Shown here in pieces: positions 56,626 to 64,000 of a stretch of 64,000 nt of DNA. The notes beneath the pieces were generated by a model. The model was not told the origin of the DNA, searched no databases, and saw only the letters and a program-made list of their open reading frames with translations. The position numbers and the translations under genes were made by a program. How positions within the stretch are numbered: position 1 is the first letter of the stretch; every line of letters starts with the position of its first letter. This DNA is from Accumulibacter sp. (GTDB lineage Bacteria; Pseudomonadota; Gammaproteobacteria; Burkholderiales; Rhodocyclaceae): the NCBI GenBank assembly GCA_024235715.1, contig JACKLW010000017.1:53006-117005 (forward strand), read 5' to 3'.

Positions 56626-58545
56626 TCAGCGACCGCTGCCGAGCGAGAGCGCCAGCATCAGGTCGTTGATGCGCTTGACGAAACCGGCCGGATCGTCGAG
56701 CGAGCCGCCTTCGGCAAGGATCGCCTGCTCGAGCAGCAGGTTGGCCCAGTCGTCGAAGCGCGTCTCCTCGTACTTGAGGCGCTGCACCGCCGGATGCTGC
56801 GGGTTGACTTCGAGGATCGGCTTGCTGGCGGGCGCCTGCTGGCCGGCCGCCTTGAGGATGCGCTGCAGGTTGCCGCCGAGGTCGTACTCGTCGGCGACCA
56901 GGCACGAAGGCGAATCGGTCAGGCGATGCGTGACGCGGACGTCCTTGACCTTTTCGCCAAGGGTGGTCTTGACCTTCTCGATCAGCTCCTTGTACTCGTC
57001 GGCGGCCTTCTCGGCCTCTTCCTTCTCGGCCGAATCCTCGAGCTTGCCGAGGTCGAGCCCGCCCTTGGCCACCGACTGCAGCTGCTTGCCGTCGAATTCG
57101 GTCAGGTGACTGGTGACCCATTCATCGACGCGGTCGGAGAGCAGCAGAACTTCGATACCTTTCTTGCGGAAGATCTCGAGGTGCGGACTGTTCTTCGCGG
57201 CGGTAAAGGTCTCCGCGGTAACGTAGTAGATCTTCTCCTGGCCCTCTTTCATGCGCGACACGTAGTCGGCCAGAGAAACGTTTTCCTCGGGGGTGTCGGC
57301 CTGCGTCGAAGCGAAGCGCAGGAGCTTGCCGATACGCTCCTTGTTGGCGAAGTCCTCGCCGACGCCTTCCTTGAGCACGCGCCCGAATTCCTTCCAGAAA
57401 GTGGCGTACTTCTCCTTTTCGGCGGCGTCGTCGCTGTCGGCCAGGCTTTCGAGCAGACCGAGAATGCGCTTCACGCAGCCGCCGCGGATCGCTTCGATGT
57501 CGCGCGACTGCTGCAGGATCTCGCGTGAGACGTTGAGCGGCAGATCGTTGGAATCGACCACACCGCGCACGAAGCGCAGGTACAGCGGCATCAGCTGTTC
57601 GGCGTCGTCCATGATGAATACGCGGCGAACATAGAGCTTGATGCCATGGCGGGCACCGCGGTCGAGCAGGTCGAAAGGCGCTTTCGACGGGATGTAGAGA
57701 AGCTGCGTGTACTCCTGCTTGCCCTCGACGCGCGCATGCACGTGCGCCAGCGGGTTCTCGAAATCATGGGCGACGTGCTTGTAGAACTCGTTGTACTGCT
57801 CGTCGCTGATCTCCGACTTGGGACGCGACCAGAGCGCCGACGCCTGGTTGACCGTCTCGTCCTCGTCGGTGACCACCTGCGCCTTCTTCTCCTCGTCCCA
57901 TTTCTCCTTCTTCATCAGGATCGGCAGGGTGATGTGGTCGGAGTACTTGCGGATCGTCTCGCGCAGCTTCCAACTCGACAGGAACTCGTCCTCGCCGTCG
58001 CGCAGATGCAGCGTCACCTCGGTACCGCGCTGCGCGCGCTCGATCATCTCGACGGTGAAGTCCCCTTCGCCACCCGATTCCCAGCGCACGGCCTGATTGG
58101 CTTCGAGGCCGGCACGACGCGAGGTCACGGTAACCCTGTCGGCGACGATGTAAGAGGAATAGAAGCCGACGCCGAACTGGCCGATCAGGTGCGCATCCTT
58201 GGCCTGATCGCCGGTCAGCGCCGAGAAGAACTCGCGGGTGCCCGACTTGGCGATCGTCCCGAGGTGCTCGACCGCCTCGTCACGCGACAGGCCGATGCCG
58301 TTGTCGACAATGCTGATGGTGCGCGCGTCCTTGTCGAAGGAAACGCGTATCTGCAGTTCGCTGTCGTCGCCGTAGAGGCTGGCGTTGTTCAAGGCTTCGA
58401 AGCGCAGGCGGTCGCAGGCGTCAGAGGCGTTGGAGATCAGCTCGCGCAGGAAGATCTCCTTGTTGCTGTACAGCGAGTGGATCATCAAGTTCAGCAGCTG
58501 TTTGACTTCTGCCTGAAAACCAAGTGTTTCCTTCTGTTCACCCAT
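56626..58545 (-). CDS. htpG: chaperone HtpG (Hsp90)
   Basis: The 639-residue protein is a full-length bacterial Hsp90. The GHKL ATPase domain has [35 protein letters not shown] and GTEVTLHL; the middle domain has the catalytic-arginine region [15 protein letters not shown]; a dimerisation domain follows. ATG 58545 is chosen over the upstream open frame because it starts the family's [12 protein letters not shown] block and has GGAG 8 nt before it. The glycosylase gene follows without a gap. Confidence 0.96.
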   Translation of the reverse strand: MGEQKETLGFQAEVKQLLNLMIHSLYSNKEIFLRELISNASDACDRLRFEALNNASLYGDDSELQIRVSFDKDARTISIVDNGIGLSRDEAVEHLGTIAKSGTREFFSALTGDQAKDAHLIGQFGVGFYSSYIVADRVTVTSRRAGLEANQAVRWESGGEGDFTVEMIERAQRGTEVTLHLRDGEDEFLSSWKLRETIRKYSDHITLPILMKKEKWDEEKKAQVVTDEDETVNQASALWSRPKSEISDEQYNEFYKHVAHDFENPLAHVHARVEGKQEYTQLLYIPSKAPFDLLDRGARHGIKLYVRRVFIMDDAEQLMPLYLRFVRGVVDSNDLPLNVSREILQQSRDIEAIRGGCVKRILGLLESLADSDDAAEKEKYATFWKEFGRVLKEGVGEDFANKERIGKLLRFASTQADTPEENVSLADYVSRMKEGQEKIYYVTAETFTAAKNSPHLEIFRKKGIEVLLLSDRVDEWVTSHLTEFDGKQLQSVAKGGLDLGKLEDSAEKEEAEKAADEYKELIEKVKTTLGEKVKDVRVTHRLTDSPSCLVADEYDLGGNLQRILKAAGQQAPASKPILEVNPQHPAVQRLKYEETRFDDWANLLLEQAILAEGGSLDDPAGFVKRINDLMLALSLGSGR

Positions 58546-58674
58546 TGAAGACTCCGTGACAAGTGTTGATTGAAAGGGCTGGATCGGACCGAGCGGCAGC
58601 GCGCCAGCGCGCAATGGACCAAGACGTGGGGGCGGTCGCAGCGATTTCAAGCCCTGCCTGCGTCGCGACGGCGT

Positions 58675-59238
58675 TCAGTCCTCGATGGCCGTGTACGTCA
58701 CGGCCAGCACTTCGACCTCGCGTGTACCGGCAGGACTCCGAAAACGCACGCTGTCGCCCGCGCGCGCCTTGAGCAGCGCGCGCGCCAGCGGCGACACCCA
58801 GCTGATCCGCCCGCGCGTGGAATCGGTCTCGTCGACGCCGACGATCCGGTAGGTCTGCTCCTTGCCCTCATCGTCGGCAATCGTCACCGTGGCCCCGAAG
58901 AAGACCTGCTCGGTGCCCTGCCGCCCTTCCGGATCGACGATCTCGGCCAGGTCCAGACGTCTGGTCAGGAAGCGAATCCGCCGGTCGATTTCGCGCAGCC
59001 GCCGCTTGCCATAGATGTAGTCGGCGTTCTCGGAGCGGTCGCCGTTCGACGCTGCCCACTGCACGACGCCAACCAGCTGCGGGCGCTCGACGCGCAGCAG
59101 CTGCTCCACCTCGGCCAGGATGCGTGCGTGCCCGCCCGGCGTGATGTAGTTGCGGGTTCCGGCCGGCAGCTGGAAGGACGGAGGCAGCCCCTCCTCCTCT
59201 TCGTCGCCGTCGGTTTCTCTGGTGAATGCCCTGCTCAT
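58675..59238 (-). CDS. greB: transcription elongation factor GreB
   Basis: The 187-residue protein has the GreA/B coiled coil (residues about 35-105; SNGDRSENADYIYGKRRLREIDRRI) with the acidic tip, and the C-terminal FKBP-like domain with VDETDSTRGRISWVSPLARALLKA. An acidic N-terminus, MSRAFTRETDGDEEEEG, is typical of GreB. It stimulates RNA cleavage by backtracked RNA polymerase. No Shine-Dalgarno sequence precedes ATG 59238; an in-frame ATG at 59277 has GAGGG only 2 nt before it and would add a Thr-rich stretch encoded by ACGACC-type repeats. Confidence 0.92.
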   Translation of the reverse strand: MSRAFTRETDGDEEEEGLPPSFQLPAGTRNYITPGGHARILAEVEQLLRVERPQLVGVVQWAASNGDRSENADYIYGKRRLREIDRRIRFLTRRLDLAEIVDPEGRQGTEQVFFGATVTIADDEGKEQTYRIVGVDETDSTRGRISWVSPLARALLKARAGDSVRFRSPAGTREVEVLAVTYTAIED

Positions 59239-59364
59239 GGTCGTGGTCGTGGTCGCGGTTGCCGTGGCGCTGATCATTTCCCTCGCTGGCCGGACCGTAG
59301 ATGAGGGACCCGGCGTGTACGCAAGACGCTCCGAATCTGCCGCTGCGAGCTGCCGAAAATGAAA

Positions 59365-59390
59365 CGGCGCAGGTCCGCGAACCTGCGCCG
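59365..59390 (-). terminator. Rho-independent terminator downstream of the 106-residue ORF
   Basis: A perfect 10-bp stem (59365-59374 with 59381-59390, loop of six) is followed on the minus strand by TTTCATTTTC. It separates the 106-residue gene from greB. Confidence 0.75.
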
Positions 59391-59418
59391 CCATGCCTGG
59401 CCGCCGGCCGGCGAGTGA

Positions 59419-59739
59419 TCAGTAGCCGATATTGAATGCGGCGACGTCGATACGCACGGTATCGCGCCCGAGTGCCAGTGCAGTGTAGCGCGCAAAACGC
59501 GTCGCCCAGTCCTGGCGGTCGATGAAGCGCTGCTCGCCGCCGTACCGGGCGACATTGAGGATCTTGTCGATGATCAGGACTTTGCCCATTGGATTGCTCG
59601 GCTCGCATTCGAGATCGGCGAACTCCTTGTCAAACCAGCGGCGCGCTTCTTCGGGAGACCCTGTAGCGAGTTCGGCATGAGGGAACTTGAAGTCGTACTC
59701 CCTCTCCCGCCCAAACGAAACGATAATGTGATAGACCAT
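59419..59739 (-). CDS. hypothetical protein
   Basis: The 106-residue soluble protein begins MVYHIIVSFGREREYDF and contains PEEARRWFDKEFADLECEP, MGKVLIIDKILNVARYGG and a C-terminal ALGRDTVRIDVAAFNIGY. I do not recognise a family. A strong GGGAGGAGG ribosome binding site, coding-like codon use and a terminator of its own support a real gene. It is divergent from azlC across 67 bp. Confidence 0.8.
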   Translation of the reverse strand: MVYHIIVSFGREREYDFKFPHAELATGSPEEARRWFDKEFADLECEPSNPMGKVLIIDKILNVARYGGEQRFIDRQDWATRFARYTALALGRDTVRIDVAAFNIGY

Positions 59740-59806
59740 CTGCCTCCTCCCGGCGGTAATCCAAGGTTACAATCTGACCCTCTATTCTATTCGTAAAAAG
59801 CGGCCC

Positions 59807-60508
59807 ATGCGGCAAGTCCCGCGCGCGCGCGCCGAGTTCATCGCCGGTGCGCGTGCCTTTGCGCCATTGAGCATGAGCATCATTCCCTTCGGCGTCGTCT
59901 GCGGCGCCGCAGCCAGCAGCGCGGGAATGACGCCGCTGCAGGCCTCGGCGATGAGCTGGGTGATCTTTGCCGGATCGGCGCAGATCGCCGCCACGCAGCT
60001 TTTCGCCAGCGGCGCCCCGCTGCTGGTCATTGTCGCGACGGCGGCAATCGTCAATCTGCGTTTCCTGATGTATGCCAGCTCGCTGGCCACGCACTTCCGC
60101 ACCCAGAACAGGCGCTGGCAGGCGCTGATCGCCTACCTGCTGACCGATCAGGCTTTCGGGCTGTGCATCGTGCACGCCACGCAGCACCCGGACCGGCAGC
60201 CGGACCTGCGCTGGTTCTATCTCGGCGTCGCCGGCGCCACCTGGATGTGCTGGCAAGTGGCGACGATCGCCGGCATCCTGCTCGGCAGTCTGGTGCCGGC
60301 GAGCTGGTCGCTCGACTTCATCGTCCCGCTGACCTTCATCGCCATGGTCGTTCCGCTGCTCGGCGACCGCGCGATGCGCCTCGCCGCGGCTACCGGCGGT
60401 CTGGCGTCGGTGCTGCTGGTCATGCCACTGAAGCTCAATCTGATCGCCGCCGCGCTGATCGGCGTCGCAGCCGGCGTCGCCGCCGACAGGCTGTGGGCCA
60501 GGACGTGA
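59807..60508 (+). CDS. azlC: AzlC-family branched-chain amino acid exporter subunit
   Basis: The 233-residue inner-membrane protein has the AzlC pattern: PFGVVCGAAASSAG, SWVIFAGSAQIAATQL and NLRFLMYASSLA, with about seven hydrophobic segments. AzlC works with small AzlD to export branched-chain amino acids or analogues. Its stop overlaps the azlD GTG start as GTGA. Confidence 0.93.
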   Translation: MRQVPRARAEFIAGARAFAPLSMSIIPFGVVCGAAASSAGMTPLQASAMSWVIFAGSAQIAATQLFASGAPLLVIVATAAIVNLRFLMYASSLATHFRTQNRRWQALIAYLLTDQAFGLCIVHATQHPDRQPDLRWFYLGVAGATWMCWQVATIAGILLGSLVPASWSLDFIVPLTFIAMVVPLLGDRAMRLAAATGGLASVLLVMPLKLNLIAAALIGVAAGVAADRLWART

Positions 60509-60855
60509 GCAGCGTCAGCGGCGAGGCCGCGGGCGAGCTGTTTGTCTGGTCGATGATCTGCGCCATCGGCGTCGCCACCTTCGTGATCCGCTTTGCCCCG
60601 CTCGCCCTGCTGGCGCGCCTCGAGCTGCCGACGTGGCTGACCCGGGCCTTGCGCTACGTGCCACCGGCGGTGATGGCGGCGATCATCGCACCGCCGTTGT
60701 TTTTTGCCGATGGCACGCCTACCATTGAGCCTGACTTGGCGCGCATCGCCGCCGCCACCCTGGCGGCGCTGGTCGCCTGGCGGACGCGCAGCACCTTGTG
60801 GACGGTCGTTCTTGGCATGCTCGCCCTGTGGGGACTGCAAGCCCTGTCCGGCTGA
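60505..60855 (+). CDS. azlD: AzlD-family small membrane subunit
   Basis: The 116-residue protein has four hydrophobic segments and the AzlD pattern TFVIRFAPLALLARLELPTW followed by ALRYVPPAVMAAIIAPPLFF. GTG start overlapping the azlC stop (GTGA) indicates translational coupling. It is the obligate partner of AzlC. Confidence 0.92.
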   Translation: MSSVSGEAAGELFVWSMICAIGVATFVIRFAPLALLARLELPTWLTRALRYVPPAVMAAIIAPPLFFADGTPTIEPDLARIAAATLAALVAWRTRSTLWTVVLGMLALWGLQALSG

Positions 60856-60882
60856 CGTTCATCGCCGTTCCCTCTTTCCCAA

Positions 60883-60907
60883 CCCTTCTCCCGCCAGGGG
60901 AGAAGGG
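60883..60907 (+). terminator. hairpin after azlCD (REP-like)
   Basis: CCCTTCTCCC (60883-60892) pairs with GGGAGAAGGG (60898-60907) around a five-base loop. No T tract follows. This hairpin type is a common dispersed intergenic element in proteobacteria, so it may be a REP-like repeat rather than a terminator. Confidence 0.5.
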
Positions 60908-60975
60908 AGCTTCGTGAGTCGCGTACGCGGCTTTCACACCAACGGACGCCAACCCCATATCGCTGAAAGGCCGCC

Positions 60976-61185
60976 ATGCTGACCGAAGAAGAGAGCACTG
61001 AAACGCGCGCCACACTCGACGAACTGCAGCTCGAGCATCGCGACCTCGATTTGGTGATCGATCACCTGCTGCTCAACCCGCCGCCCGACGAACTGCTCGT
61101 TCGGCGTCTGAAGAAACGCAAGCTGCTGCTCAAGGACCGCATCATGCAACTCGAAAGCGCGCTCGAGCCGAATGCGCATGCCTGA
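60976..61185 (+). CDS. YdcH-like DUF465 family protein
   Basis: The 69-residue helical protein has the DUF465 features: a first helix with LDELQLEHRDLDLVIDHLL and a second with RRLKKRKLLLKDRIMQLE. The function of the family is unknown. It precedes the alpha/beta-hydrolase gene by 32 bp and may share its transcript. Confidence 0.85.
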   Translation: MLTEEESTETRATLDELQLEHRDLDLVIDHLLLNPPPDELLVRRLKKRKLLLKDRIMQLESALEPNAHA

Positions 61186-61217
61186 GCGATCGCAGCCTCG
61201 CCACTGAGGGCCGCGGC

Positions 61218-62045
61218 ATGCAACTGAACGTTGCCGGGAAACGCTGCCACGTCGGCACTGGCGGACAGCCCTTCGATCCGGCCCGCTCACCGCAGCCGCC
61301 GCTGCTGCTGGTTCACGGCGCCGCCAACGACCGTGACTGCTGGCGCACGGTCGCCGGCGGGCTCTCGGCCGCGGGCTGCGCGGTGCTGGCGGCCGACCTG
61401 CCGGGTCATGGCCTGTCGGCCGGGCCGGCCTTGCGCAGCATCGAGGAACTCGCCGACTGGCTGCCGGCGCTGCTCGACGCCGTCGGCGTCGAGCAGGCCG
61501 TGCTGGTCGGCCACTCGATGGGCTCGCTGGTCACGCTGGAGTGTGCCGCCCGCCACCCGCAACGCGTCAGCCGCCTGGCACTGCTCGGCACGTCGGCGCC
61601 GATGCCGGTCGCCGATGCCCTGCTGAACCGCAGCGCAACGGATCCGGACAGCGTCATGAGGATGATGACCGAATACTCGCACACGCTGCAGTTCCTGCTC
61701 ACCGGCAGTGGCGGACACGGGGTCTGGGGACCCGGCGCGACCCTGGCGATCATGCGCCGCAGCCCGCCGGGCGTACTGGCGGTCGACCTCGCCAACTGCA
61801 ACGACTACCGGCACGGCCTCGACGCGGCGGCGCGGGTGGCCTGCCCGACGCTGCTGCTGGTCGGCCGCCGCGACCGCATGACGCCGCGCCGCAACCTGCC
61901 GCCGCTGCAGTCGGCGCTGCGCCAGGTCGTGCGCGCCGAGATTGCCGACTGCGGACACGCGATGATGAACGAGCGACCACAGGCGATCGTCGGTCATCTG
62001 CTGAAGTTCCTCGCCGGCACCGCGGCGTCGAAGGCGGCGCCATAG
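61218..62045 (+). CDS. alpha/beta-fold hydrolase
   Basis: The 275-residue protein has LLLVHGAANDRDCW (oxyanion region), the nucleophile elbow VGHSMGS (Ser near residue 98), VGRRDRMT with the acid Asp and CGHAMMNERP with the catalytic His. ADLPGHGLSAG is a typical strand-loop of the MhpC/BioH-like group. The substrate is unknown. Confidence 0.88.
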   Translation: MQLNVAGKRCHVGTGGQPFDPARSPQPPLLLVHGAANDRDCWRTVAGGLSAAGCAVLAADLPGHGLSAGPALRSIEELADWLPALLDAVGVEQAVLVGHSMGSLVTLECAARHPQRVSRLALLGTSAPMPVADALLNRSATDPDSVMRMMTEYSHTLQFLLTGSGGHGVWGPGATLAIMRRSPPGVLAVDLANCNDYRHGLDAAARVACPTLLLVGRRDRMTPRRNLPPLQSALRQVVRAEIADCGHAMMNERPQAIVGHLLKFLAGTAASKAAP

Positions 62046-62049
62046 GCCG

Positions 62050-62940
62050 CTAGCTTCTGGCGTCGCCCGAGCGCGCCAGCAGGATCACCGCGCCGAGGAC
62101 GATTGCGCCGCCGACGATCTGCCACTGAGCGAGCGCCTCGTCGAGGAACATCGCCGCCAGGACCATGCTCACCACCGGTTCGAGCGTCGACAGGGTCGCC
62201 GCGTCGGCGGCACCGAGCCGTGCCATGCCGGCGAAGAAACTGATCACCGCCACCGCCGTCGACAACACTGCGATGCTGCCCGCCGCCGCCCAGCCGACAG
62301 CCGAGTTCGGGAAAGCCGCTCCGCGCACGAGGACGGCGAGCCCGCAGACCGCCGCCGCAGCGAGCATGATCACCGTCGCCGACGCCATCGCCCCGCTGAC
62401 CGGCGTCACCCGCTCGCCGACCAGGATGTACACCGAGTAGATCAGCGCCGCGCTGATGCCAAGCAGGATGCCGGGTACGCTGCCGGCGAGGCTGCCACCG
62501 ACCGCCAGGCCGGTGCCGAACAGCGTCGCGAGCACTGCCAGCAAACGCAGTGCCGACAAGCGCCGCCGCGCGAGCAGGGCCGAGAGCACGGTGACGATCG
62601 CCGGATAGAGGTAGAGCAGGAGCGCCGTCAGTCCGGCGCTGGCGTACTGCAGGGCGGCGAAATAGCAGAATGACTGCCCGACATAGCCCAGCCCGCCCAT
62701 CGCCACCAGCAACCGCAGATTGCGCCCGCGCGGCCAGGCCATGCCGCGCACCCGCATCACGACCACCATCAGCGCGCCGGCCAGTCCAAAGCGCAGAAAG
62801 AGCAGGCTCGGCACATCGACGCCGTCGGCGTAGGCGAGCTTGCCGAAGATCGGCATGGCCCCGAAAGCCGTCGCCGAAGCGGCGATGAAGGCGACGCCAG
62901 CCAGGCGGGCGCCTGGCGCGGGGGCAGCGATGACGGTCAC
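62050..62940 (-). CDS. EamA/DMT-family transporter
   Basis: The 296-residue protein has ten hydrophobic segments in two five-helix EamA repeats, with FGAMPIFGKLAY in the first and STLEPVVSMVLAAMFLDEAL in the second (the E-P motif typical of DMT exporters). It probably exports a small metabolite. The start is GTG at 62940. Its 3' end converges on the hydrolase gene with a 4-bp gap. Confidence 0.9.
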   Translation of the reverse strand: MTVIAAPAPGARLAGVAFIAASATAFGAMPIFGKLAYADGVDVPSLLFLRFGLAGALMVVVMRVRGMAWPRGRNLRLLVAMGGLGYVGQSFCYFAALQYASAGLTALLLYLYPAIVTVLSALLARRRLSALRLLAVLATLFGTGLAVGGSLAGSVPGILLGISAALIYSVYILVGERVTPVSGAMASATVIMLAAAAVCGLAVLVRGAAFPNSAVGWAAAGSIAVLSTAVAVISFFAGMARLGAADAATLSTLEPVVSMVLAAMFLDEALAQWQIVGGAIVLGAVILLARSGDARS

Positions 62941-63114
62941 GGTCTGCGACTCGGAGAAGGCGCGGGGGACGCGCCGGGGATGAAATAGCCGAACACCCGT
63001 GCACGCGCGTCAGCGCGGCGGGTCTGCGACCTGTCGATTATATGACGATTCGCAGCGACGCCGTGATATGCGCTATTCTTACCATCCTCTCATCGATCAA
63101 ACAGAGGTATGACC

Positions 63115-63327
63115 ATGGCCGCGTCCGCCACGCTATCCAGCAAGTTCCAGATCTCCATCCCCAAGACGATCCGGGAAGAACAGCACTGGCAAGCTGGCCA
63201 GGAATTCGTGTTCATTCCGAAGGGAAGCGGCGTCCTGCTCATTCCCGTTCCCGAACGGGAGCAGCTGGCCGGCATCGCCAAGGGTGCGAACCGGGAGGCC
63301 TACCGTGACCGCCAGGACCGCTACTGA
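63115..63327 (+). CDS. vapB: AbrB-type antitoxin (VapB-like)
   Basis: The 70-residue protein has a SpoVT/AbrB swapped-hairpin domain: TLSSKFQISIPKTIREEQHW and QEFVFIPKGSGVLLIPV. ATG 63115 is preferred because AGAGG lies 7 nt upstream; ATG 63109 is only 1 nt from it. The TGA overlaps the toxin ATG by one base (TGATG). Such antitoxins bind their own promoter, probably in the 174-bp gap upstream. Confidence 0.9.
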   Translation: MAASATLSSKFQISIPKTIREEQHWQAGQEFVFIPKGSGVLLIPVPEREQLAGIAKGANREAYRDRQDRY

Positions 63328-63734
63328 TGGGCGCAGCGCTGCGCGTGGTCGACACCTCGGCCTGGATCGAATGGCTGGTCGGCGGCGCACTCGGCAGGAC
63401 GCTCGAGGCGGAACTGCCCGACAAGCCGCAATGCATCGTACCGACCATCGTGCAGCTCGAGTTGCGGAAATGGCTGTCGCGCGAACTGGCTGAAGACCAG
63501 GCCGACCAGGTCATTGCCTACACACAGAAATGCAGGGTCCTGCCGCTGGACACCGCCATCGCATTACTGGCCGCCGATCTGCACCGGCAATACAAGCTGG
63601 CGACCGCCGATGCAATCGTCTACGCTACCGCGCGGCAGCAAGACGCCGAACTGCTGACCTGCGACGCGCATTTCGACGGTCTGCCGGATGTGGTGCTGTT
63701 CGGCAAGAAAGACCAATCGACAACGCGTATCTGA
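63327..63734 (+). CDS. vapC: VapC-type PIN-domain toxin
   Basis: The 135-residue protein has the PIN-domain acidic residues: Asp9 in VVDTSAWIEW, Glu in VQLELRKW (near residue 45), Asp in LATADAIVYATA (near 93) and Asp in LTCDAHFDGL. VapC toxins are Mg-dependent RNases that cut tRNA or rRNA. It is translationally coupled to the antitoxin. Confidence 0.92.
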   Translation: MGAALRVVDTSAWIEWLVGGALGRTLEAELPDKPQCIVPTIVQLELRKWLSRELAEDQADQVIAYTQKCRVLPLDTAIALLAADLHRQYKLATADAIVYATARQQDAELLTCDAHFDGLPDVVLFGKKDQSTTRI

Positions 63735-63829
63735 TCGCTCCAATCCAGCCGTGTGCTGCGCAATGCGTGGTAGGCTTTCAGGCAAACAACGCTTCCGACT
63801 AGGCTACGACACCGGAACCAGAACCCGAC

Positions 63830-64000
63830 ATGGCGGCCCTAAAGCTCTTCATCAGCCACAGTTCCCGACTGCGCCCCACCAGCGCCGCTGACGTCGAGGC
63901 GCAAGCGAACTGGCAACTTCTGCAGGACACCTGCCAAGCGCTGAAGACCGAGTACGGCGACAAGATCGATATCCTGGTCGATTACGAAGGTCTGCATCCC
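63830..64000 (+). CDS. TIR-domain protein, 5' part only
   Basis: The first 57 codons read MAALKLFISHSSRLRP... and later KIDILVDYEGLHP. LFISHSS is the first strand of a TIR domain, which in bacteria often hydrolyses NAD+ during antiphage defence. The gene runs off the window end, so the catalytic Glu and effector partner are not visible. No strong ribosome binding site precedes the ATG. It lies 95 bp after vapC. Confidence 0.65.
   Translation, partial: MAALKLFISHSSRLRPTSAADVEAQANWQLLQDTCQALKTEYGDKIDILVDYEGLHP

Noticed and set aside
59221-59275. GGTCGT-type short repeats before greB as a regulatory array
   Set aside because: Too short and imperfect; they could simply be codons of an N-terminal extension or a spacer.
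60883-60907. Confident intrinsic terminator after azlD
   Set aside because: The stem is good but lacks a T tract, and this sequence type is a common dispersed hairpin; kept only as a tentative call.

Overview
The window is high-GC proteobacterial DNA. A betaproteobacterium of the Rhodocyclales, possibly a Candidatus Accumulibacter-like member, fits best. The reasons are a PEP-CTERM exosortase substrate behind a sigma-54-type promoter, the many soluble PAS histidine kinases with an almost identical H-box region, and the CheB-CheR-PAS, hemerythrin-kinase and CHAT/caspase proteins. This taxonomic call is inference from gene content; there is no rRNA here. I see no tRNA, CRISPR array, insertion sequence or prophage.

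Layout. 0.1-5.8 kb: CPA2 (Kef-type) antiporter, radical SAM protein abutting a sirtuin, then on the minus strand RlmA-type 23S rRNA methyltransferase and a FemAB-like acyltransferase. 5.9-11.5 kb: AraC-family regulator divergent from a secreted arylsulfatase and a secreted DUF1254/DUF1214 protein. 11.6-20.5 kb: peroxiredoxin and glutathione reductase, a PAS histidine kinase, a PEP-CTERM protein, aconitase A and a DJ-1/PfpI protein.

20.5-35.7 kb is the most striking part. Two gene arms diverge from one 287-bp gap. The left arm encodes a caspase-fold protease, a 1989-residue protein joining two alpha/beta-hydrolase domains to a CHAT protease and a TPR-like tail, a glycine-zipper lipoprotein, and a protein with a TIR/deoxyribosyltransferase-like N-terminus and a helical-repeat body. 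The right arm encodes a patatin-like lipase, a second CHAT-like protease carrying a four-cysteine insert, and a ComEC-like metallo-beta-lactamase-fold hydrolase. Proteases together with lipases suggest a proteolytically triggered, membrane-attacking conflict or cell-death system. The domain calls come from motifs; the role is inference.

36-53 kb is a signalling island: a REC-HD-GYP protein, a lone REC protein, four HPK4-like histidine kinases (one sensing through hemerythrin, one through a large periplasmic domain, one with HAMP), a CheB-CheR-PAS protein and a PAS-GGDEF-EAL-REC protein. Most outputs are c-di-GMP turnover; no DNA-binding response regulator is encoded.

52.9-56.0 kb holds an RtcB-like ligase and a GspE/PilB-type ATPase, both broken by many single-base indels that look more like local consensus errors than decay. 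56-63 kb is ordinary: DNA glycosylase, HtpG, GreB, AzlCD, YdcH-like protein, alpha/beta hydrolase and EamA transporter. The window ends with a VapBC pair and the first 57 codons of a TIR-domain protein, perhaps the edge of a further defence region.
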